From JBDSLU01 sp039916225 (GTDB lineage Bacteria > Acidobacteriota > Vicinamibacteria > Vicinamibacterales > Vicinamibacteraceae): a stretch of 6,998 bases of DNA. The notes under the pieces were generated by a model. It was not told where the DNA came from, made no database searches, and was given only the letters and a program-made list of their open reading frames with translations. Shown one piece after another: positions 1 to 4,910 of the stretch. The stretch is from the NCBI GenBank assembly GCA_039916225.1, contig JBDSLU010000293.1, forward strand, positions 1 to 6,998, in the 5' to 3' direction. Position 1 is the first letter of the stretch; every line of letters begins with the position of its first letter. The translations under genes and the position numbers were made by a program.

Positions 1-14
1 GTCGGTGGTGCGCT

Positions 15-44
15 GACGGGCCTGGGGAGTGCCCGTCGACGGGC
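15..44. repeat. Nested GACGGGC/GCCCGTC palindromes, possible terminator of the 58-366 gene
   Basis: The 7-mer GACGGGC (15-21) is followed by its complement GCCCGTC (31-37) and then by GACGGGC again (38-44). The region can therefore form a 7-bp hairpin with a 9-nt loop (15-37), or the 14-bp perfect palindrome at 31-44. It lies about 14 nt past the stop of the minus-strand gene at 58-366, where a terminator would be expected. No T-run follows on the minus strand, so a classical intrinsic terminator is not shown. The rest of 1-57 carries nothing else I can identify. Confidence 0.35.
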
Positions 45-57
45 CGCCTGCTTCGTG

Positions 58-366
58 TCAGGCGGAACGGCGGGTGGCGATCTTCAGCGTTTTGAGCTCG
101 TGACGTCGGGCGTCACCGGCGTAGCGCAGCGTCGGGGCCGTCGCGCCGCTGACGTCCCATCCCTTGGAGGCGTGTCCGCAGCGGCCGCATTCGAGGAGGA
201 CGCGTTCCCGCTCGTAGTGCCACAGCATTTCGTGGCCGCGCACGCCGCACGCGATCTGCCCGACCCGCCGAACTGCCGCTTCCATCATCCCCGCAACCGT
301 GACGCGGGTCTCCGTGTGAGTGTTGCGATCCGTCGCGACGAGCACCTGGGGATAGTTCGTGACCAT
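58..366 (-). CDS. Small Cys/His-rich hypothetical protein (CxxC, CGH...GW type)
   Basis: This 102-residue protein starts at ATG 366-364 and ends at TGA 60-58. The start is set by a strong AAGGAGAGAGG Shine-Dalgarno (376-386), 9 nt upstream. Its core holds C40, H45 and H50, then C60-x2-C63 followed by G-H65 and a GW pair (69-70). This suggests a small zinc-ribbon-like or metal-binding fold, though the metal is inferred. The N-terminal 30 residues are polar with no signal peptide or membrane segment, and the C-terminus is basic (RRHELKTLK, then RRS), compatible with a cytoplasmic, possibly nucleic-acid-associated protein. It resembles short uncharacterised proteins with a 'CxxCGH..PGW' pattern that I know as hypotheticals in Acidobacteria-like and other GC-rich genomes. 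No function can be assigned. It is monocistronic as far as the window shows, with about 315 nt of gene-free sequence upstream. Confidence 0.72.
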   Translation of the reverse strand: MVTNYPQVLVATDRNTHTETRVTVAGMMEAAVRRVGQIACGVRGHEMLWHYERERVLLECGRCGHASKGWDVSGATAPTLRYAGDARRHELKTLKIATRRSA

Positions 367-375
367 AGACGTTTA

Positions 376-386
376 CCTCTCTCCTT
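376..386 (-). promoter_or_regulatory. Strong Shine-Dalgarno of the 58-366 gene
   Basis: On the minus strand this reads AAGGAGAGAGG, 9 nt before ATG 366. It contains an AGGAG core and a second GAGG, so the ribosome has two overlapping sites. It is the best argument that this small ORF is a translated gene, and it contrasts with the poor sites in front of the operon genes at 682-4798. Confidence 0.7.
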
Positions 387-445
387 GACTGGCTTTCGCC
401 CGGCGGCGCGTCCGATGCCGGGGCCAGCGCACCGGTCTCCCATTC

Positions 446-460
446 CCAAGATGCGTGCCA
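446..460 (-). promoter_or_regulatory. Imperfect sigma-54-like -24/-12 element upstream of the small gene
   Basis: The minus strand reads TGGCACG-CATC-TTGG, preceded by C. The known RpoN consensus is TGGCACG-N4-TTGCA. The -24 half is perfect and the spacing is right, but the -12 half has GG where the nearly invariant GC is expected. It lies about 80 nt upstream of ATG 366, a plausible leader length. The -12 mismatch makes this only a weak candidate. Confidence 0.22.
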
Positions 461-634
461 GCGCGAGAGGTTCCGCAACCCCTGCACTCCTAGAACGGCT
501 GCCTGCGCGATTACGAACCTGCGCGGCAGAAGACCGGTCAGATTCGGAAAAGAGTCGGCGTACGTGGCGACTTAGTGGGATGCAAGCTCAACCGTCAGCC
601 CCAGCTAATCGGTTGCGCGAGCGAGACTTGGCCG

Positions 635-678
635 GCATGGCTGCCATGCGAGAGCCCTGGCGGGCACTGCTCGCCGGG
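635..678 (-). terminator. Two tandem hairpins after the proline dehydrogenase stop (candidate operon terminator)
   Basis: Three nt past the TGA of the minus-strand proline dehydrogenase, positions 678-655 fold into a hairpin. CCC and GGCGAGC pair with GCCCGCC and GGG across a 3-nt loop, with one A.C mismatch and one bulged A. A second perfect inverted repeat follows at 649-635, GCATGGC-T-GCCATGC. Tandem GC-rich hairpins at the end of a gene cluster fit transcription termination or mRNA 3'-end protection. Neither is followed by a T-run, so intrinsic termination is not demonstrated. Confidence 0.4.
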
Positions 679-681
679 AAG

Positions 682-1617
682 TCAGCCCTCGCGGAGCAGG
701 CTGCGGACCACGAAGGCGACGTTGGCGGGGCGTTCGGCGAGGCGGCGCATGAAGTACGGAAACCACTCGCGGCCGAACGGGATGTAGACGCGGACCCGAT
801 AGCCCTCGGCGGCCAGGGCCGTCTGCAGATCACGACGGACGCCGTACAGCATTTGGAACTCGAAGCGATCGCGCGCAATGCCGAGCTCTGTTGCGCAGGC
901 CTTGGTGGCGGCGATCATCGCCGGGTCGTGAGTGGCGATGGCGGGGTAGTGGGCGTCTTTCAGCAGCACCCGCATGATGCGGACGAACGCCTCGTCGACG
1001 TCCGTCTTCGTCTGGAAGGCGATCGTCTTGGGTTCCTTGTAGGCGCCCTTCACCAGGCGGATGCGTCCACCGAGCTCGATGACGCGCCTGGCGTCGGCCT
1101 CGCTGCGCCGCAGCGCGGACTGCAGGACGACGCCGAGGCGGCGGTGCCCCAAGGTCCAGAGTGTCTCCCAGATGTCGAGCGTCTCCTGGGTGTAGGGCGA
1201 CCCCTCCATGTCGATGCGGATGAAGAAGTCGTGGCGGTCGGCCAGTCCCAGCACCTTGCGCAGGTTGTCGACCGCGGTGGCGTGATCGACGTCGAGCCCC
1301 AGCTGCGTCAGCTTGAGCGACACGTTGCGCTCGATGCCGGCGTCGACGATGTCGCGGATCAGCGAGACGCAGCCGCGCGTCGCGGCATCCGCTTCGTCGA
1401 GGGTGAGCACGCTCTCGCCGAGCAGATCGAGGCTGATCAACAAGCCGGCGGCCTGGACGACGCGGGCCGCGGCGATGGCGTCGTCGGTGGTTTCCCCGGC
1501 GATGAACCGCCGGCCAAAACTGGTCGGCTTGGCCAGGCCGTAGCGCGAGGCGAGCCGCTTGAGCGGCCGGTTCGAGGCGAGGGTGAGGAAGAACGCCTTC
1601 GAGAGTGCGTTCAGCAT
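682..1617 (-). CDS. Proline dehydrogenase, monofunctional (PRODH)
   Basis: This 311-residue FAD enzyme would oxidise L-proline to 1-pyrroline-5-carboxylate and pass electrons to quinone, the first step of proline catabolism, normally at the membrane face. Its length fits stand-alone bacterial PRODH (about 300 aa) and not bifunctional PutA (over 1,000 aa). Barrel motifs run in family order: SLDLLGES (62-69), SLKLTQLGLD (100-109), IRIDMEGS (133-140), RLVKGAYKEP (187-196), FEFQMLYG (252-259) and RVYIPFG (276-282). The C-terminal WFPYFMRRLAERPANV (285-300) holds the family YxxRRxxE signature (Y288, R291, R292, E295) that binds the proline carboxylate. It is the last gene of the cluster, with only 4 nt between the acyltransferase TGA and this ATG (TGAGGTCATG), so translational coupling is likely. 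GAGG lies only 2 nt from the start, too close for a good ribosome site. No P5C dehydrogenase gene is in the window, so the second step must be encoded elsewhere. The family call is firm; the symbol (putA, putB, fadM) is not decidable. Confidence 0.95.
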   Translation of the reverse strand: MLNALSKAFFLTLASNRPLKRLASRYGLAKPTSFGRRFIAGETTDDAIAAARVVQAAGLLISLDLLGESVLTLDEADAATRGCVSLIRDIVDAGIERNVSLKLTQLGLDVDHATAVDNLRKVLGLADRHDFFIRIDMEGSPYTQETLDIWETLWTLGHRRLGVVLQSALRRSEADARRVIELGGRIRLVKGAYKEPKTIAFQTKTDVDEAFVRIMRVLLKDAHYPAIATHDPAMIAATKACATELGIARDRFEFQMLYGVRRDLQTALAAEGYRVRVYIPFGREWFPYFMRRLAERPANVAFVVRSLLREG

Positions 1618-1621
1618 GACC

Positions 1622-2761
1622 TCAGGCGACGGGAGCCGCCGCCTGACGTGCGGGTGCGATCAGGTGGGCGATCGATCGCGCGTAGTAGCGCAGCAGCGTG
1701 CGATCGCGGACGCGATAGAGCCCGCCGTCGACCGCCATCGCATCGCGATCGACCAGCAGTCCGGCACCGCGCTCCATGATCATCTGCGGGTCGGTCTCGG
1801 CGAGATTGGCGCCCCGCTCGCGCAGGGTGTCGACCAGCGCGGCGATCCGCGCCCGCAGCTCCGCCGGCGGGCTCGAGGGTCGCATGGCCGCCGCCACGAG
1901 CGCCGTCGGCACGACCTTGTGCAGCGCGCTGATGCGCGCGCGCACCGCCTGCGCCAGCTCGAGGACGTCGCGGCGAGCGTGGTGATCGAAGCCCTGGATC
2001 GAGAGCGGCTCGCCGAACGTCGTGAACGAGCGCGTCTGGTAGCCGACCGCCGAGCCGATCATCTGGGCGAGCTCGCGGCTGAATGGACGTTGGCTTTTCT
2101 TGACGCCTTGCCGGGCCAGCGTGCTGTCCTCGAGGACCAGGTCGTAGGCGATCGCCGTCGGCACGATCTTCAGATCGGTGATGCCGGCCTGCAGGACCGC
2201 GTGGACCAGGCCCGTCTTCGGCGCCTTGAACTCGCCGGTGTAGCTGCGGCCGCCCTCGATGTAGAAGAACACGTCGTGGCGGTTCAGCACTTCGGCGACG
2301 TAGGCCTTGAGCGTCGCCAGATAGACCGGATCCTTGATGTTGCGCCGGATCGGAATCGCTCCGGTGATCTGTCGGTTGATGAGGCCGAGCGGCCCGTGGA
2401 ACAGGTTGATGCCGGCGGCGATCACCGGCGGCCTGATCTGGAAGTCCTCGAGCGCCAGCAGCTCCAGCAGGTAATCGAGATGGCTCTTGTGGTTCGAGAT
2501 GTAGACGACGCGGCCGGCGGCCGACGCCGCCCGGACATGCTCGATCCCCTCGACGTGCCGCTCGACCTTGCGCAGGATGGGGTAGAGCGGATGCTTGAGC
2601 GCGCGGTACATCGAATGCCGCTGCGTCGTCCGCATCTCGTCCAGGTACATCTCGACCCGTTCGCGGGCGGATGGGCCGGATCCGCTGGCCGCAGCTTGGA
2701 CATAGCGGGCGACGTCCTCGCGCGCGAGGACCGCTTCGGTAATCTCGTCGTGAATGGGCAT
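1622..2761 (-). CDS. PlsB/GPAT-like glycerol-3-phosphate (or DHAP) acyltransferase
   Basis: This 379-residue protein has all four acyltransferase motifs in order. Motif I is NHKSHLDY (90-97, H91-x4-D96 catalytic pair). Motif II is GAIPIRR (134-140). Motif III is EGGRSYTG (169-176), followed by PKTG. Motif IV is IVPTAIAYD (199-207). EGGRSxTG with an IRR motif II is typical of PlsB/GPAT/DHAP acyltransferases; PlsC enzymes usually have PEGTRS. The C-terminal LLRYYARSIAHL (356-367) resembles the PlsB tail. The family transfers an acyl chain to position 1 of glycerol-3-phosphate, at the membrane. It is less than half the length of E. coli PlsB (about 807 aa), so it is essentially the catalytic core plus tail. 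I see no clear transmembrane helix; hydrophobic stretches around 112-140 may be membrane-associated. The start at ATG 2761 is 22 nt after the isocitrate dehydrogenase stop and lacks a clear Shine-Dalgarno. Substrate identity is inferred. Confidence 0.88.
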   Translation of the reverse strand: MPIHDEITEAVLAREDVARYVQAAASGSGPSARERVEMYLDEMRTTQRHSMYRALKHPLYPILRKVERHVEGIEHVRAASAAGRVVYISNHKSHLDYLLELLALEDFQIRPPVIAAGINLFHGPLGLINRQITGAIPIRRNIKDPVYLATLKAYVAEVLNRHDVFFYIEGGRSYTGEFKAPKTGLVHAVLQAGITDLKIVPTAIAYDLVLEDSTLARQGVKKSQRPFSRELAQMIGSAVGYQTRSFTTFGEPLSIQGFDHHARRDVLELAQAVRARISALHKVVPTALVAAAMRPSSPPAELRARIAALVDTLRERGANLAETDPQMIMERGAGLLVDRDAMAVDGGLYRVRDRTLLRYYARSIAHLIAPARQAAAPVA

Positions 2762-2783
2762 GGCGTCGGCGCTCGGTCGCTCG

Positions 2784-3794
2784 TCAAGCGGCGGCGTCGA
2801 TCTCCCGGCAGACGGCGTCGGTGAACGCCGTGGTGGTGGCGGTCCCTTTGAGGTCCCGCGTCAAGGTGGTGCCTGCAGTCAGCACGCGCATCAGCGCCGC
2901 GGACACGCGATCCGCGGCGGCGTGCTCGCCGATGTGCCGCAGCATCATCAGTCCGGACAGCAGCAGGGCAGTGGGATTGGCCAGATCCTGGCCGGCGATG
3001 TCGGGTGCCGAGCCGTGGACCGCCTCGAACACCGAGGCTTTGAGGCCGATGTTGGCGCCGGGGACGACCCCGAGGCCACCGACCAGGCCGGCGCACAGAT
3101 CCGAGACGATGTCGCCGTAGAGATTCGGCAGGACGATGACGTCGAACTGCTCCGGTCGCATGACCAGCTGCATGCAGGCGTTGTCGACGATCTTCTCGTC
3201 GTAGGGGATGTCGGGGAAGCTCCTGGCGATCTTGCGCGCGCTTTCGAGGAAGAGCCCGTCGCTGAGCTTCATGATGTTCGCCTTGTGGACCGCGGTGACC
3301 TTCTTGCGCCCGTAGGTCCGGGCGTGCTCGAAGGCGAACTGCGCGATCCGCTCGGAGGCGACCGCCGTGATGATCTTCAGGCTCTCGACGACGCCGGGCA
3401 CGATGGTGTGCTCCAGGCCGGCGTAGAGGTCCTCGGTGTTCTCCCGCACGATGACCAGGTCGACGTCCTGGAACCGCGACGGCACGCCGGGCAGGTTGTA
3501 GACCGGGCGCAGGTTGGCGTACAGCTCGAGCGCCTTGCGCAAGCCGACGTTGACGCTGGTGAAGCCTTCGCCGATCGGCGTCGTGACCGGGCCCTTGAGC
3601 GCCACTTTGTTGGCGACGATCGAGTCGAGCAGCGTCTGCGGCAGCGTCTGGCCGGTCTTGGCGACGGCCGTGACGCCCGCGTCGTGCCTCTCCCAGTCGA
3701 TCGCCACGCCGGCGACCTCGAGCATGCGGACGACCGCCGCGGTGACTTCCGGGCCGATCCCGTCGCCGGGGATGAGGGTGATGCGATGCGCCAT
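2784..3794 (-). CDS. icd: NAD-dependent isocitrate dehydrogenase
   Basis: This 336-residue protein of the isocitrate/isopropylmalate dehydrogenase family would decarboxylate isocitrate to 2-oxoglutarate in the TCA cycle. It opens with the family start ITLIPGDGIGPE (5-16). Isocitrate specificity is supported by S80 and N82 in TSVNVGLRKALELYANLRP (79-97), which match the substrate-binding Ser113/Asn115 of E. coli Icd. IPMDH differs there. Other active-site positions are R117 in VRENTEDLYAG, Y124, K171 in HKANIMKLSDG, D228 and D232. In HGSAPDIAGQD (260-270), D265 and I266 replace the Lys-Tyr pair of NADP enzymes, so NAD+ use is predicted. LYANLRP is also typical of eukaryotic NAD-IDH subunits. 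The frame stays open far upstream, but homology begins at this ATG. The gap to the lipoprotein stop is 8 nt and there is no Shine-Dalgarno, so coupled translation is likely. Homoisocitrate or tartrate dehydrogenase activity is a less likely alternative. Confidence 0.92.
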   Translation of the reverse strand: MAHRITLIPGDGIGPEVTAAVVRMLEVAGVAIDWERHDAGVTAVAKTGQTLPQTLLDSIVANKVALKGPVTTPIGEGFTSVNVGLRKALELYANLRPVYNLPGVPSRFQDVDLVIVRENTEDLYAGLEHTIVPGVVESLKIITAVASERIAQFAFEHARTYGRKKVTAVHKANIMKLSDGLFLESARKIARSFPDIPYDEKIVDNACMQLVMRPEQFDVIVLPNLYGDIVSDLCAGLVGGLGVVPGANIGLKASVFEAVHGSAPDIAGQDLANPTALLLSGLMMLRHIGEHAAADRVSAALMRVLTAGTTLTRDLKGTATTTAFTDAVCREIDAAA

Positions 3795-3802
3795 GTGGGG
3801 CT

Positions 3803-4798
3803 TCAGGGTCGGTGAACCACGCGAATCGAGCGGAGGATCGTTTCGGCCGTGCCGCACGCGGCGGCCGTCTGGCACGAAGCGAACACGCTCAGGTGGACGT
3901 CCGGGCTGAGGCGCGATTGCAGTTCCAGCTCGAACGGGCGGCCCGGACGTCCGCCAGTCGCGCGGTGCCAGCGGTGCAGCTGACCCTGCGGACCATCGAC
4001 GACGATCGATTCCGAGGCCACGGTGTCCTGGCCCTGCGCGGCCACTGATCGGACGCCGTCGGGGCTCAGATAGACGTGTACCTCGAACGCCTTGCCGCTC
4101 AATGAGACGTTGGCGCCTTCGGTCGGATCGTGCATCGAGACGGCCATCTCGGGCGGCGCCGCGAACGTCACCTGGAACCCGGCGAAGTGCCGGAGCCAGC
4201 CGGCCGGATCGCCCCCCGGGGCCATCGGCGCCGGCGGCAGCACGGCGGGGGCGGCCGGTGCCCCGGGCCCGGACGGCGGCGGCACGGACGGCTCGGAGTC
4301 GGGGACCGCGCCCGGCGAGTGCGTCACCCGCGTCGACGCGATGATGTCGGCCGCCACGGCTTCGTCGGCCCCGGCCTGCCAGCGGGCCAGCGCCGCCAGG
4401 CGATCGCCGCCAGGGCCGACGGCCGGTACCCACACGGCCATCTGCGATTCCCACAAGGCGCCGTCGGTCACGATGGCGGTGGCCGGGCGGCCGTCGAAGG
4501 AGAGGACCCGGACCCGCTCACCGCGGCGCGCCGGCCGGTCCGTCGACGAGTCACCGGGCGCCAGATGGGGCGCGGCGATCAGTGTGATGCGAACGCGCGG
4601 GCCTTCGACGAACGCCGAAGTCACGACCGGCGATGCGCTGGGCGTGCAGGTGAAGCCGGGCGGCAGCGCCACGCTGAGCACGTCACCGCACGCGGTGCGC
4701 TGTGGCGCCGGGGGCGCCGGGGGCGGCGGCGAGCCGCAGGCCGTCGCCAGCGTGACGATCACTGCAGCGCCGGCCGACCCCGCACTCCGGCTGTACAT
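3803..4798 (-). CDS. Putative two-domain secreted lipoprotein of unknown function
   Basis: The 331-residue product is not recognised. A short N-region with R4, a hydrophobic stretch (A11-A20) and C21-G-S form a signal peptide with a variant lipobox (A18-T19-A20-C21; -3 is Ala, not Leu). A Pro-rich spacer (24-32) follows, as in many lipoproteins. Domain 1 spans about 37-158 and domain 2 about 200-331, joined by a Pro/Gly/Ala-rich linker (160-199). The domains look like diverged copies: each begins with a beta-type segment (VALPPGF; QVTFAAPPEM), continues with VRITLIAAP or FEVHVYLSP, and ends in a helix plus strand (ADIIASTRV; AETILRSIRV). Other cysteines are C37, C51, C309 and C315. The start is fixed by an in-frame TGA at 4828-4826 with no other start codon between. 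There is no Shine-Dalgarno, and a TACAAT box lies 6 nt upstream, suggesting a leaderless mRNA. It is the first gene of the cluster. Its surface role and any link to downstream metabolism are unknown. Confidence 0.8.
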   Translation of the reverse strand: MYSRSAGSAGAAVIVTLATACGSPPPPAPPAPQRTACGDVLSVALPPGFTCTPSASPVVTSAFVEGPRVRITLIAAPHLAPGDSSTDRPARRGERVRVLSFDGRPATAIVTDGALWESQMAVWVPAVGPGGDRLAALARWQAGADEAVAADIIASTRVTHSPGAVPDSEPSVPPPSGPGAPAAPAVLPPAPMAPGGDPAGWLRHFAGFQVTFAAPPEMAVSMHDPTEGANVSLSGKAFEVHVYLSPDGVRSVAAQGQDTVASESIVVDGPQGQLHRWHRATGGRPGRPFELELQSRLSPDVHLSVFASCQTAAACGTAETILRSIRVVHRP

Positions 4799-4804
4799 GC
4801 GGGC

Positions 4805-4810
4805 ATTGTA
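4805..4810 (-). promoter_or_regulatory. -10-like box (TACAAT) for the minus-strand operon
   Basis: The minus strand reads TACAAT, then 6 nt, then the ATG at 4798. A transcript starting about 7 nt past this box would begin at or next to the start codon, the layout of leaderless genes. A TTGACC hexamer lies upstream (4829-4824), but the spacer is only 13 nt, too short for a normal sigma-70 promoter. Only the -10 element is proposed here. Confidence 0.35.
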
Positions 4811-4847
4811 GCGGAAGGATGCCGGTCAAAGGGGCGTGCCCAGCGGT

Positions 4848-4868
4848 CTCGTTCGGCCTCCGAACGAG
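4848..4868. promoter_or_regulatory. Perfect 9-bp inverted repeat in the divergent intergenic region (possible operator)
   Basis: CTCGTTCGG (4848-4856) and CCGAACGAG (4860-4868) are perfect complements separated by CCT. The element lies in the 112-nt gap between the divergent operon and transketolase, about 15 nt upstream of the TACACT box of the transketolase promoter, so it covers that promoter's -35 region. A dimeric regulator binding here could affect both directions. No regulator gene is in the window, so its use is inferred. A DNA cruciform or RNA hairpin from readthrough is an alternative. Confidence 0.45.
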
Positions 4869-4879
4869 CTCGGACGCTG

Positions 4880-4904
4880 TGGTACACTCCCCGTTTCCCG
4901 GAGG
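4880..4904 (+). promoter_or_regulatory. Transketolase promoter -10 (extended type) and ribosome binding site
   Basis: TGG-TACACT (4880-4888) resembles an extended -10 element (TGn plus TATAAT-like). No recognisable TTGACA lies 16-18 nt upstream, as is common for extended -10 promoters. GGAGG (4900-4904) sits 6 nt before the GTG start, an ideal distance. The 5' leader would be short, about 15-20 nt, leaving no room for a riboswitch. The ribosome site is convincing; the promoter is moderate. Confidence 0.5.
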
Positions 4905-4910
4905 TAGATT

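Larger units (their letters stand above)
367..681. other. Gene-free intergenic region with several hairpins
   Basis: No ORF here has family motifs, a ribosome site and a plausible start. The open frames are extensions or shadows of neighbouring genes. Visible structure: a hairpin at 499-529 (CTGCC and GCGC arms, one bulged T, 12-nt loop); an 8-bp inverted repeat, ACCGGTCT (431-438) with AGACCGGT (531-538), about 92 nt apart; and two hairpins just downstream of the proline dehydrogenase stop (listed separately). A tRNA was looked for on both strands and no cloverleaf was found. The region must hold the promoter of the small minus-strand gene and the end of the operon transcript. Confidence 0.5.

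Noticed and set aside
113..487. 124-codon minus-strand open frame overlapping the small gene
   Set aside because: It lies in a different frame from the 58-366 gene, is Arg/Gly-rich with no ribosome site comparable to the AAGGAGAGAGG, and lacks the Cys/His pattern.
470..540. Possible tRNA-like segment (GGTTCGTAATC on the minus strand resembles a T-loop)
   Set aside because: No acceptor stem, anticodon arm or correct T-stem could be built around it. The GCGC pairing is explained by a simple bulged hairpin.
55..1779. 574-codon plus-strand open frame
   Set aside because: It runs antisense through the small gene, the intergenic region and the well-supported proline dehydrogenase. Its Arg/Asp/Gly/Ala-rich translation with no motif is typical of GC-rich antisense shadows.
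1559..2824. 421-codon plus-strand open frame
   Set aside because: It is antisense to the PlsB-like acyltransferase, with low-complexity composition and no domain. The minus-strand gene has all four catalytic motifs.
2754..3815. 353-codon plus-strand open frame
   Set aside because: It is antisense to isocitrate dehydrogenase, rich in Asp/Val/Gly/Arg, with no recognisable motif.
3795..4454. 220-codon upstream extension of isocitrate dehydrogenase
   Set aside because: The frame happens to stay open, but the extension overlaps the lipoprotein gene, is low complexity, and the family N-terminus (ITLIPGDGIGPE) begins just after ATG 3794.
4805..4829. Full sigma-70 promoter TTGACC...TACAAT for the operon
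   Set aside because: The spacer is only 13 nt, well short of the usual 16-18 nt, so only the -10 box is kept.
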